From Lachnotalea sp. AF33-28 (GTDB lineage: Bacteria > Bacillota > Clostridia > Lachnospirales > Lachnospiraceae), in contig NZ_QUEE01000018.1 of the NCBI RefSeq assembly GCF_003477885.1, forward strand, positions 67,130 through 131,129: 64,000 nucleotides of DNA. Reading direction: 5' to 3'. How positions within the stretch are numbered: the stretch's first letter is position 1; the number at the start of each line of letters is the position of its first letter. The notes below the pieces were generated by a model that was not told where the DNA came from, did not search any database, and was given only the letters and a program-made list of their open reading frames with translations. Below are positions 27,714 through 35,051 of the stretch, in pieces. A program made the position numbers and the translations under genes.

Positions 27714-28826
27714 ATGGAAGATCTTATTTACAGGGAACACACCGCGCTTCACTATGCCAAAGAGGCATGCGACACGTTGATGAAAAAATTTGCACCGGAG
27801 GATCTGCCGCCCAAGGGCAGGTTCCATTACCATCAGGGAGTGTTTCTCTCTGGCATGCAGCATACCTATGACATATGCGGGGAAGAGAAATATTACAGGT
27901 ACATAAAGGCCTGGGTGGATTCCATCATCTATGAGGACGGAAGCATCCATAGCTTTGACAAAGGGCAGCTCGACGATATTCAGCCGGGCATACTGCTCTA
28001 TGATCTGTATAAAAAATCCGGCGATGAGCGCTATAAAAAGGCGCTGTTTACGCTGCTGCCGATCATCCGGGATTTCCCGAAGAATGAGGAAGGCGGTTTC
28101 TGGCACAAGGAGAGCTGCCGCCAGCAGATGTGGCTGGACGGACTGTACATGGCCGGTCCGATCTCTACCAGGTTTGCAGCAGAGTTTGATCAGCCGGAGT
28201 ATTTTGATATCGCCGCATTCCAGGCGCTTCTGATGGAGAAGAAAACAAAGGATCCCAAAACCGGTCTGCTCTACCATGCATGGGACTGCGACCGCGTGAT
28301 GCCCTGGGCGGATAAGGAGACCGGCCTGTCGGCGGAATTCTGGGGCAGATCCATCGGCTGGGTTCCGGTAGCGATACTGGATGAACTGGATGATCTGCCG
28401 CAAGACCATAAGGACCGCAAAGAGCTGATCCGGATGGTGACAGATCTTTTGACTGCGCTCATCCCCTATCAGGATCCGAAGACCGGGCTGTGGTATCAGG
28501 TTGTGGACAAAGGCGGCCAGGATGGAAACTGGCTGGAATCTTCCTGCACCTGCCTGTTTACGGAAGCGATCTGCAAGGCTGTCAGGAAGGGACTGCTGGA
28601 TGAGAAATACCTGGAGGCAGCCCGGAAGGGATATGAGGGCATCATTGACAGGCTGCGCTATAACGAAAACGGAGTGATTATTGACAACATCTGTGTGGGC
28701 ACCGGCGTGGGCGATTATAAGCATTACTGTGACAGGCCGACCAGTGAAAATGACCTGCATGGAGCGGGTGCTTTCATTCTTATGTGTGCGGAGGTTTACC
28801 GCACTTTTCACGGACGGAAGGCATAA
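27714..28826 (+). CDS. GH105 unsaturated rhamnogalacturonyl/uronyl hydrolase (YteR-like)
   Basis: 370-residue alpha/alpha-barrel enzyme that removes the 4,5-unsaturated uronic acid left at the non-reducing end by pectin or rhamnogalacturonan lyases. The family's catalytic Asp is probably Asp142 in QMWLDGLYM, close to Asp143 of B. subtilis YteR. Other family blocks are FYHYHQG-like (RFHYHQGVF), WGRSIGWVPVA and GTGVGDY. No signal peptide: cytoplasmic. CAGGAGG lies about 12 bases upstream of the ATG. The SLC13-like permease follows after 3 bases. Confidence 0.9.
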   Translation: MEDLIYREHTALHYAKEACDTLMKKFAPEDLPPKGRFHYHQGVFLSGMQHTYDICGEEKYYRYIKAWVDSIIYEDGSIHSFDKGQLDDIQPGILLYDLYKKSGDERYKKALFTLLPIIRDFPKNEEGGFWHKESCRQQMWLDGLYMAGPISTRFAAEFDQPEYFDIAAFQALLMEKKTKDPKTGLLYHAWDCDRVMPWADKETGLSAEFWGRSIGWVPVAILDELDDLPQDHKDRKELIRMVTDLLTALIPYQDPKTGLWYQVVDKGGQDGNWLESSCTCLFTEAICKAVRKGLLDEKYLEAARKGYEGIIDRLRYNENGVIIDNICVGTGVGDYKHYCDRPTSENDLHGAGAFILMCAEVYRTFHGRKA

Positions 28827-28829
28827 GAG

Positions 28830-29978
28830 ATGAGAGCGCGCATTCTGGAATTTGTTAAGAAAGAGACGGTTCTCTGCATCGCCGCATCGCTGGCGCTGCT
28901 GTCCTGCTTTACGGCACCGCCGGACCTTAAGTATCTCGGTTATATTGATTTCAGAGTCCTGGCGCTGCTTTTTTCACTGATGCTGGTGGTAGCCGGCTTT
29001 CAGAAGCAGGGAACCTTTGAACGCATGGGACATGCGCTTCTCAAAAATATAAAGACTACCAGGCAGCTTTCCTTCTGCCTGGTATTTCTCTGCTTTTTTG
29101 CCAGCATGGCGATCACAAACGATGTGGCGCTGATCACTTTTGTGCCCTTTTCCGTCATGATACTATCGATGGCCGGCCTGGAGGAGTCGATGGTGCGCAT
29201 CATCGTCCTGCAGACGATCGCCGCGAATCTGGGCAGCATGCTGACACCCATAGGCAACCCGCAGAATCTGTATCTGTTTTCCGCATATGGCATGTCCTTC
29301 GCAGAGTTTATGAGGACAACTGTGCCGGTGACGCTGGTCTCTGCACTGCTGCTTATCCTGGTAATCTGCATGTCCGGCAGTAAAGAGCTGGAGGTGGGCC
29401 TGCCGAAGAGGCGGCCGGAGGCCGAAATCGCCGAACATAACAGCGCCGGCAGATGGCTGTACCCGCTGCTGCTCGTTCTGTGCCTGGCCTGTGTGGCCAG
29501 GGTGGTACCGTATCAGGCCGCGTTGGTCATTGTTGTGCTGGCGGTGCTGCTGATTGAGCGGACGCTGTTTTTACGGGTGGACTACGGCCTGCTTCTCACA
29601 TTTGTCTGTTTCTTTATTTTCATCGGAAACATGGGAAGGATGCCGGCGGTCAGCAGGCTGCTGGAACAGCTGCTGGACGGGAATGAACTGCTGGCAGGCG
29701 CAGGGGTCAGCCAGTTTATCAGCAATGTTCCGGCGGCGATCCTCCTGTCGGGCTTTACGGATAATGGGTCTGCGCTGCTTCTGGGTGTCAATATCGGCGG
29801 CCTGGGAACGCTGATCGCGTCCCTGGCCAGCCTTATTTCCTACAAATATTATGCGCGCACAGAAAATGCCAACATGAAGAAATATATGGGGGAGTTCACC
29901 GGGTGGAATCTGGCATTTCTGGCGGTGCTGATGCTGCTTGTGATCCTTTTTCCGGGAGGGTTCGGGAAAAGATCCTAA
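28830..29978 (+). CDS. SLC13/ArsB-like anion permease
   Basis: 382-residue membrane protein with about ten hydrophobic segments. The motifs MAITNDVALITFVPF and MLTPIGNPQNLYLFSAYGM are the paired hairpin signatures of the ion-transporter superfamily that includes SLC13, citrate (CitMHS) and ArsB/NhaD carriers. The second hairpin, SNVPAAILLSGFTDN, is also present. Substrate is unknown; position 3 bases after GH105 makes an organic anion such as a dicarboxylate or uronate plausible but unproven. Confidence 0.8.
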   Translation: MRARILEFVKKETVLCIAASLALLSCFTAPPDLKYLGYIDFRVLALLFSLMLVVAGFQKQGTFERMGHALLKNIKTTRQLSFCLVFLCFFASMAITNDVALITFVPFSVMILSMAGLEESMVRIIVLQTIAANLGSMLTPIGNPQNLYLFSAYGMSFAEFMRTTVPVTLVSALLLILVICMSGSKELEVGLPKRRPEAEIAEHNSAGRWLYPLLLVLCLACVARVVPYQAALVIVVLAVLLIERTLFLRVDYGLLLTFVCFFIFIGNMGRMPAVSRLLEQLLDGNELLAGAGVSQFISNVPAAILLSGFTDNGSALLLGVNIGGLGTLIASLASLISYKYYARTENANMKKYMGEFTGWNLAFLAVLMLLVILFPGGFGKRS

Positions 29979-30010
29979 GCGGGCATAGAACCGGCTGTTA
30001 AGTGTTACTG

Positions 30011-30583
30011 CTAAAGCTGGGGCAGACCCAGATAGTTGAGCAGCCCCACATATATTCCGTACGCAAACTGATACTGGTCATCCCGAAGTTTCTGCGCATC
30101 CTCCGTATTGGTGATATATGCGAGTTCCACCAGTACGGCAGGCATGTCGGTGTTGCGGAGAACATAGAGCGATGAATTTACCCGCACGCCATTGTCCTTG
30201 GTTCCGACTCTTCTCACAATTTCGCTTAGGATATTCTGGGCGAGATAGTAAGAGGCGCTTTCCGTGCGGTAGACATATACCTCTGAACCGTTGATATTGG
30301 GGTTGTTGTTTGCGTTTACATGGATGCTGATAAAATAGTCGGCAGGCCATTCATTAGCCATTTCCACCCGGGTGCGCAGGCTGGATGTATTGTTGTATCC
30401 CAGCACTTCCTCCGGTGTGGTTCTGGACGTGCGCACTTCAAAACGGTCGTCGGCGGCCAGGATATCGGCCAGATATGCTCCGACAGTATAGGTGATGTCC
30501 TGTTCCCGCAGGCCGTTTCCTTCGGCGCCGGCGTTAAAGCCGCTGGGATTGTGTCCCTGATCTACGAAAATTTTAATTGCCAA
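30011..30583 (-). CDS. N-acetylmuramoyl-L-alanine amidase (Amidase_3), no signal peptide
   Basis: 190-residue single-domain amidase that cleaves the bond between MurNAc and the stem peptide. Zn-site blocks: VDQGH near the N-terminus, Glu in REQDITY, ISIHVNANNN, and catalytic Glu in LVELAYITN. There is no signal peptide or cell-wall-binding domain, so export would need lysis, a holin or another route; such minimal forms occur in phage and clostridial genomes. It converges on the SLC13-like gene and diverges from yjdF. Confidence 0.9.
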   Translation of the reverse strand: MAIKIFVDQGHNPSGFNAGAEGNGLREQDITYTVGAYLADILAADDRFEVRTSRTTPEEVLGYNNTSSLRTRVEMANEWPADYFISIHVNANNNPNINGSEVYVYRTESASYYLAQNILSEIVRRVGTKDNGVRVNSSLYVLRNTDMPAVLVELAYITNTEDAQKLRDDQYQFAYGIYVGLLNYLGLPQL

Positions 30584-30708
30584 TTTTTATCCTATCCTTT
30601 ATATTCATTTCATATTTATTTTATTCGGTAAAATGAAATAGGATACAGGATATACTGGGTGAAAGATAATGTATACAGAAATAAACAAGTCTTTTATCCG
30701 GACTATAC

Positions 30709-30737
30709 TTGTCATATGAGACGGGATGAGTTAAAAT
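30709..30737 (+). promoter_or_regulatory. Promoter of yjdF
   Basis: TTGTCA, 17-base spacer, TAAAAT. Initiation would be near 30744, giving a leader of about 125 nt before the yjdF ATG. Confidence 0.65.
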
Positions 30738-30744
30738 AATGACG

Positions 30745-30868
30745 AAAACTAAATAACGCAAGGAAAAAAACACAGTCCCGGCCGGTAGTCCGGGCGCAGT
30801 CATGATCTGTCAGTAACCTGCCTCCTCGGTTGTCCGTTCTTTGCAGTAAAAAGCGAGGAGTGTTTTTT
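30745..30868 (+). ncRNA. Probable yjdF-type riboswitch leader
   Basis: Structured leader directly upstream of a YjdF-family gene, which is where the yjdF motif RNA is found in Bacillota. Visible elements: ACAGTCCCGG...CCGGGCGCAG, CAGTAACCTGCC and a final switch hairpin in which CTCCTCG (30822-30828) pairs perfectly with CGAGGAG (30854-30860), the yjdF ribosome binding site. That pairing suggests translational control. The B. subtilis yjdF RNA binds azaaromatic compounds. The match to the consensus is from memory and should be checked with a covariance model. Confidence 0.7.
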
Positions 30869-31282
30869 ATGCAAAAAAGCAGACTGACGGTTTACTACAA
30901 CGGTGCCCTATGGATTGGTGTTTATGAACGTATAGCAGATGGCCGATTGGCAGCATGTAAGATTACATTTGGGGCAGAACCAAAAGATTATGAGGTTTAC
31001 TGCTTCCTGCAGCAAAACTGGAAAAACCTGCGGTTTAGTCCTTCGGTAGATATTGAGAAGAAGGCGGAGAGCAGGATTAATCCGAAGCGGATGCAGCGCA
31101 TTGTCAAAAAACAGCTTGCGTCTAACGGAACCGGTACTAAATCCCAGCAGGCTATCAAGCTCCAGAAGGAAGAAAATAAGGTTATTCATAAGAAGAAAAG
31201 CCGTATGCAGAAAGAGGACGAAAAGCAACGTCAATTTGAACGGAAACAGCAGAAAAAGAAAGAGAAACACAGGGGCAGATGA
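30869..31282 (+). CDS. yjdF: YjdF family protein (DUF2992)
   Basis: 137-residue protein. The N-terminal half (KSRLTVYYNGALWIGVYER...AACKITFGAEPKDYEVYCFL) is the conserved DUF2992 domain; the C-terminal half (about 90-137) is a highly charged Lys/Gln/Glu helix. Molecular function is unknown; in Bacillus the gene is controlled by an azaaromatic-binding RNA, hinting at xenobiotic handling. The start is the ATG 8 bases after CGAGGAG; that ribosome binding site is sequestered in the leader hairpin. A strong terminator spans its stop codon. Confidence 0.9.
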   Translation: MQKSRLTVYYNGALWIGVYERIADGRLAACKITFGAEPKDYEVYCFLQQNWKNLRFSPSVDIEKKAESRINPKRMQRIVKKQLASNGTGTKSQQAIKLQKEENKVIHKKKSRMQKEDEKQRQFERKQQKKKEKHRGR

Positions 31283-31310
31283 GCTGCCCCTGTGTTTCTC
31301 TTTCTTTTTC
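31261..31310 (+). terminator. Terminator of yjdF
   Basis: An 18-bp perfect stem (AGAGAAACACAGGGGCAG and complement), 5-base loop containing the end of the stop codon, then TTCTTTTTC. Very strong. Confidence 0.92.
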
Positions 31311-31323
31311 AATTTACAATAAA

Positions 31324-31390
31324 GTTACTATTCACAGTTGCCGTAAATTTCCCGACATATGCTGCTTTATCGGCAGTCGTGAATAGTAAC
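31324..31390. mobile_element. Palindromic family A, 67-bp copy with 8-bp target duplication
   Basis: Ends GTTACTATTCAC / GTGAATAGTAAC are perfect inverted repeats; pairing continues through TGCCG-TAAA / TTTATCGGCA to a loop containing ACATATGCTG. Flanks ACAATAAA (left) and ATAATAAA (right) match at 7 of 8 positions, as expected for an aged target duplication. This is the shortest member; copies at 33543 and 58900 carry extra palindromes at the loop position. Non-coding, no transposase. Confidence 0.8.
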
Positions 31391-31399
31391 ATAATAAAT

Positions 31400-31550
31400 G
31401 TAACAGTTCAGACGGCTCATCTTCTTGACCGAAGAAACCGGTCAAGAAGCATCGGATGTCCATCCGATGTGAAAAATAGTGCAAAAACAGTCTTATGAGC
31501 AAGCTCAACGCCTGCTTTTGCACTATTTTTTCCGCCGTCTGAACTGTTAC
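31400..31550. mobile_element. Element B, 151-bp MITE with perfect 8-bp target duplication
   Basis: Terminal inverted repeats GTAACAGTTCAGACGGC / GCCGTCTGAACTGTTAC are 17 bp and perfect. Both flanks are TAATAAAT. Inside are three nested hairpins: CTTCTTGACCG/CGGTCAAGAAG, CATCGGATG/CATCCGATG and a long arm around AAATAGTGCAAAA. No coding capacity. 8-bp duplications and ends beginning GTAA are characteristic of the IS66 family, so it may be moved by an IS66-type transposase; none lies in this window. Confidence 0.85.
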
Positions 31551-31578
31551 TAATAAATTGACGTCACAGAAAAAACAC

Positions 31579-31607
31579 TTGACAAAAACAACTGTACATA
31601 TTATTAT
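31579..31607 (+). promoter_or_regulatory. Promoter of the Rrf2-CcdA/TlpA operon with possible operator
   Basis: TTGACA, 17-base spacer, TATTAT. ACTGT at 31591 and ACAGT at 31609 form an inverted repeat with a 13-base gap spanning the -10 box, a plausible site for autoregulation by the Rrf2 protein encoded next. Confidence 0.72.
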
Positions 31608-31667
31608 AACAGTATAAAATAACTGATATAAAAAAAGTAACAGATAGAACAGAGAGGAGCAAGCACA

Positions 31668-32087
31668 ATGACCAGCGAATTTTGTATTGCAGTCCATGCC
31701 GTTGTTTATCTGAACCATAAGAAATGTACTGTGAGCAGCGACGCACTGGCTGAGAATATCTGCACCAACCCCAGCAGAGTCCGTCAGATTATGACAAAAC
31801 TGAAAAAGGCCGGGATGGTGGAGACAAAAGAAGGAATCGACGGGGGATATCTGTTCTGCGGCGACGCATCTGCGCTGACGCTGGGGGATATCTGCAGGGC
31901 TTTGTCGTTTCACTTTGTGGGCTCGGCATGGCGCAGCGGCGATCCGGATATGGACTGTCTCGTAGCTTCCGGCATGGCGGACATTATGGACCGAATCTAT
32001 AAGGATCTGGAATCGGTTTGTGAGAAACATCTGGAGGATATCACGGTTCAGGATATTGACGGTTTGATTTTCAGCAAAACGAAGTGA
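31668..32087 (+). CDS. Rrf2 family transcriptional regulator
   Basis: 139-residue winged-helix regulator. The N-terminal SEFCIAVHAVVYLNH and recognition region NPSRVRQIMTKLKKAGMVETKEGIDGGY are typical. Only one cysteine (in MDCLVAS) lies in the region where IscR/NsrR proteins hold three cluster ligands, so an iron-sulfur cluster of that type is unlikely; it may be a CymR-like or redox thiol sensor. GAGAGGAG precedes the ATG. It heads an operon with the CcdA-TlpA fusion, which suggests thiol or redox control. Confidence 0.88.
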   Translation: MTSEFCIAVHAVVYLNHKKCTVSSDALAENICTNPSRVRQIMTKLKKAGMVETKEGIDGGYLFCGDASALTLGDICRALSFHFVGSAWRSGDPDMDCLVASGMADIMDRIYKDLESVCEKHLEDITVQDIDGLIFSKTK

Positions 32088-32106
32088 TTGAGATAAGGAG
32101 GCGTTT

Positions 32107-33483
32107 ATGGGCTTTACAATTGAAACAAGTATTTCAGCATTGACCGTATTCCTGCAGGGAATCATCAGTTTTTTTTCACCGTGTGTGCTGCCGTTAGTTC
32201 CGCTTTATATCGGCTATCTGGCCGGAGGCACGAAAACAGTGGATGAGGACGGGACAATCCATTATAAGAAGAGCAAAGTTATGGTCAACACCCTGTTTTT
32301 TGTCATCGGAGTGAGCTTCGCGTTTTTCCTGCTTGGCTTCGGATTTTCTGCCGCGGGCAGGTTTTTCTCCGGTAACCGGGTGCTCTTTGCAAGAATCGGA
32401 GGCATTATCGTCATCCTGTTTGGCTTATTCCAAATCGGATTCTTAAATCCGGGGTTTTTAAACCGGGAGCGCAGACTGCCCCTGTCGCTGGATAAGTTCG
32501 CCATGAATCCTGTGGTAGCGCTGATTCTCGGCTTTACGTTCAGCTTTGCCTGGACGCCCTGTGTGGGGCCGGCGCTGGCAAGCGTCCTGCTTATGGCCAG
32601 TTCCGCGGCATCTTCGGCCTCAGGTTATCTGTTGATCGGCCTGTATACGCTGGGTTTTGTACTGCCGTTTCTGGCTGTGGGCATATTCACCGGAACCGTG
32701 CTGGATTTCTTTAAAAAGCATCAGAAGGTGGTGCAGTACACGGTAAAGGTTGGCGGAGCGCTGCTGATCCTGATGGGAGTTATGATGTTCACCGGATGGA
32801 TGAATGGCATAACCGGCTATTTATCAAGCTTTGGCGGAAACTCCGGCAGCCCGCAGACCACCGGGGCGGCCGATACATCCGAGGAGGAAACAGAAAGCAG
32901 GCAGCAGGAAAGCACGACTGCGGCTTATGATAACAGTGGTAATGAGAGCAGCTTGGCGGAGGGGACAAAAGAACCGCCTTCGGCCGGTGAAACCCAGGAG
33001 AGCACGGAAGAGACGGAACCGGCCGCCATACCGGCGCCTGATTTCACCCTCACCGACCAGTACGGGGTGGAGCACACTTTATCCGACTATAAAGGAAAGA
33101 CTGTCTTCCTGAACTTCTGGGCCACCTGGTGCGGCCCCTGCCAGCGGGAGATGCCGGATATACAGGCTCTGTATGAAGAAAACGGAGAGAACGCGGAGGA
33201 TCTGGTCGTGCTGGGAATTGCAAATCCGAAAAATGATGAGAATCCCCGCAATCAGGATGTATCGGAGGAGGAAGTTACCAAGTTTTTGGAGGACGGTGGA
33301 TATACCTATCCGACTGTATATGACACCACCGGCGAGATCTTTGCCTATTATGGAATCACGGCTTTCCCGACCACCTTTATGATCGATAAAGACGGAAATG
33401 TATTCGGTTATGTATCCGGTACGCTGACGAGAGATATCATGGACGATATCATCCGTCAGACCAAAGAAGGGGTCAGGAAATAA
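32107..33483 (+). CDS. CcdA-TlpA fusion: membrane electron transfer protein with thioredoxin domain
   Basis: 458-residue fusion. Residues about 10-240 form the six-helix CcdA/DsbD-like domain with redox Cys26 (FFSPCVLPLVP) and Cys152 (TPCVGPA). A low-complexity Ser/Thr/Glu linker (about 245-310) leads to an extracytoplasmic TlpA/ResA-like thioredoxin domain with active site WCGPC (Cys342, Cys345) and cis-Pro in TAFPTTF. It should carry electrons from cytoplasmic thioredoxin to the cell surface to reduce disulfides or feed a reductase such as a methionine sulfoxide reductase. GGAGG precedes the ATG; co-transcribed with the Rrf2 gene. Confidence 0.92.
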   Translation: MGFTIETSISALTVFLQGIISFFSPCVLPLVPLYIGYLAGGTKTVDEDGTIHYKKSKVMVNTLFFVIGVSFAFFLLGFGFSAAGRFFSGNRVLFARIGGIIVILFGLFQIGFLNPGFLNRERRLPLSLDKFAMNPVVALILGFTFSFAWTPCVGPALASVLLMASSAASSASGYLLIGLYTLGFVLPFLAVGIFTGTVLDFFKKHQKVVQYTVKVGGALLILMGVMMFTGWMNGITGYLSSFGGNSGSPQTTGAADTSEEETESRQQESTTAAYDNSGNESSLAEGTKEPPSAGETQESTEETEPAAIPAPDFTLTDQYGVEHTLSDYKGKTVFLNFWATWCGPCQREMPDIQALYEENGENAEDLVVLGIANPKNDENPRNQDVSEEEVTKFLEDGGYTYPTVYDTTGEIFAYYGITAFPTTFMIDKDGNVFGYVSGTLTRDIMDDIIRQTKEGVRK

Positions 33484-33542
33484 TCGGTGGACAATATCAG
33501 GTAAACTGAAATCAGGGCTGCTGCTACGGAAACTTAATCCGG

Positions 33543-33755
33543 GTTACTGTCTGTTCACACGCTGCCGATCAAGCAGCATATGAGAGGGCAGGGTATGGTC
33601 CTCATAGGGATCCCTTGAAGCCCGCCGGTACTTATTGCTGTGTATTTTACAGCATTAGTACCGCTGCGCGCTTCACGGAGCGAGAGCGGGTCCCAATGAG
33701 GACCATACCCTGCCCTCTCATATGCGGGAATTTTTCGGTAACTGTGAACAGTAAC
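33543..33755. mobile_element. Palindromic family A, 213-bp copy with perfect 8-bp target duplication
   Basis: Flanked on both sides by TAATCCGG (33535-33542 and 33756-33763). Ends are GTTACTG... and ...CAGTAAC. The arms shared with the 67- and 95-bp copies (GCTGCCGAT...AGCAGC, GCGGGAATTTTTCGGTAACTG) enclose a second palindrome, CATATGAGAGGGCAGGGTAT with its complement, which encloses a third hairpin (GGTACT...TGCTGT / ACAGCA...AGTACC). No coding capacity. The rest of the 392-base gap (33484-33534, 33764-33875) shows nothing else I can name. Confidence 0.85.
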
Positions 33756-33875
33756 TAATCCGGGCGGCAGCCCTTGCTGCGTCTCCTGTTTTGCTTGACA
33801 AGCCGCTCAATCTGCGGTACAAATGTTTCTATATGACGAAAGAATGCGTTTTCCAGGTGCAGAAAGAGGATGGAT

Positions 33876-35051
33876 ATGAGTTACGACTTTACAACAATTG
33901 TGGACCGGACCGGTACCGGTTCTGAAAAATGGAATGCCATGAAAAAGCTGTGTCCGGATGTGCCGGCAGGAACAGTGCCCTTCTCCGTGGCGGATATGGA
34001 GTTTCTGCCGCCGCCCCAGCTGGTGAAGGGTCTGCAGGACTATCTGGGGAAGGCTGTGTACGGATATACATGCGCGACGGACAGCTATTATGATGCAATC
34101 ATCCGCTGGATGGAGCGCAGACATGCTTTTACCGTGCAAAAGGAGTGGATTGTTCAGACAGCCGGTGTGGTGCCCGCCTTAAATCAGATGGTGGAAGCCT
34201 TTACAGAACCGGAAGACAGCGTGCTGATCCTGACGCCGGTATACCATCCGTTTTACAGCGCCATTGTCGGCAACGGCAGAGGGCTGGTGGAATCGCCGCT
34301 GGTGATAAACGGGGATACCTATGATATTGATTTTGCGGATCTGGAGCAGAAAGCTTCCCGCCCGGAAGTAAAGCTTATGATATTCTGCAGCCCGCATAAT
34401 CCGATCGGAAGGGTGTGGAGTGCAGAGGAGACGGAGCGCGTCTGCCGGATCTGCATGGAAAACAAGGTGTTCTTGATCGCGGATGAGATCCATTCCGATC
34501 TGATCATGCCCGGTGTGCTGCATACCTCCGCAGGAGTATTTAAAGAGTATCTGTCTAACTGTGCCATTTGCACGGCTCCCAGCAAGACCTTTAATCTGGC
34601 TGGATTCCAGGCTTCCAATATCATTATTCCCAATGAGGAATACCGCAGAAAAATGCCGGGAAGCGGCGGCTATTTTTCGCTGAATTTCCTGTCCTATAAA
34701 GCCTGTGAAATTGTATACAATCAATGTGAGGACTGGCTGGAAGAACTGCTGGAGGTTATCGACGGCAACAGAAAAGCGGTGGAAGAGTTTATGAAAGAGC
34801 AGTTGCCCAGCGTGAAGGTTTACCGTATGCAGGGCACTTATCTGCAGTGGCTGGATTTTGGCTGCCTGGGGCTTGATACAAAGGAGCTCGAGGCATTTAT
34901 GACTAGGAAAGCCCATCTGTTTTTGGATGAAGGATATCTGTTCGGTGAGGCGGGCGCCGGGTATGAGCGCTGGAATCTGGCCTGTCCAAGAGAAACGCTG
35001 CAGGAAGGGCTGAATCGGCTGGCCGCCGCCGTGCGCGCGGAGGGCTTCTGA
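33876..35051 (+). CDS. MalY/PatB family PLP-dependent C-S lyase
   Basis: 391-residue PLP enzyme with cofactor Lys237 in APSKTFNLAGFQ and the blocks FCSPHNPIGRVW and ADEIHSDLIMPG, closer to the canonical MalY/PatB cystathionine beta-lyase pattern than the homologue at 11309. The ATG at 33876 has AAAGAGGA 6 bases upstream; an ATG 6 bases earlier abuts that site. The end overlaps the MATE transporter by one base (TGATG), suggesting that the lyase product or substrate is exported or detoxified by that carrier. Confidence 0.88.
   Translation: MSYDFTTIVDRTGTGSEKWNAMKKLCPDVPAGTVPFSVADMEFLPPPQLVKGLQDYLGKAVYGYTCATDSYYDAIIRWMERRHAFTVQKEWIVQTAGVVPALNQMVEAFTEPEDSVLILTPVYHPFYSAIVGNGRGLVESPLVINGDTYDIDFADLEQKASRPEVKLMIFCSPHNPIGRVWSAEETERVCRICMENKVFLIADEIHSDLIMPGVLHTSAGVFKEYLSNCAICTAPSKTFNLAGFQASNIIIPNEEYRRKMPGSGGYFSLNFLSYKACEIVYNQCEDWLEELLEVIDGNRKAVEEFMKEQLPSVKVYRMQGTYLQWLDFGCLGLDTKELEAFMTRKAHLFLDEGYLFGEAGAGYERWNLACPRETLQEGLNRLAAAVRAEGF

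Noticed and set aside
27693..28811. 372-residue minus-strand open frame opposite GH105
   Set aside because: No ribosome binding site or recognisable domain; the plus-strand frame is a clear GH105 enzyme, so this is a shadow.
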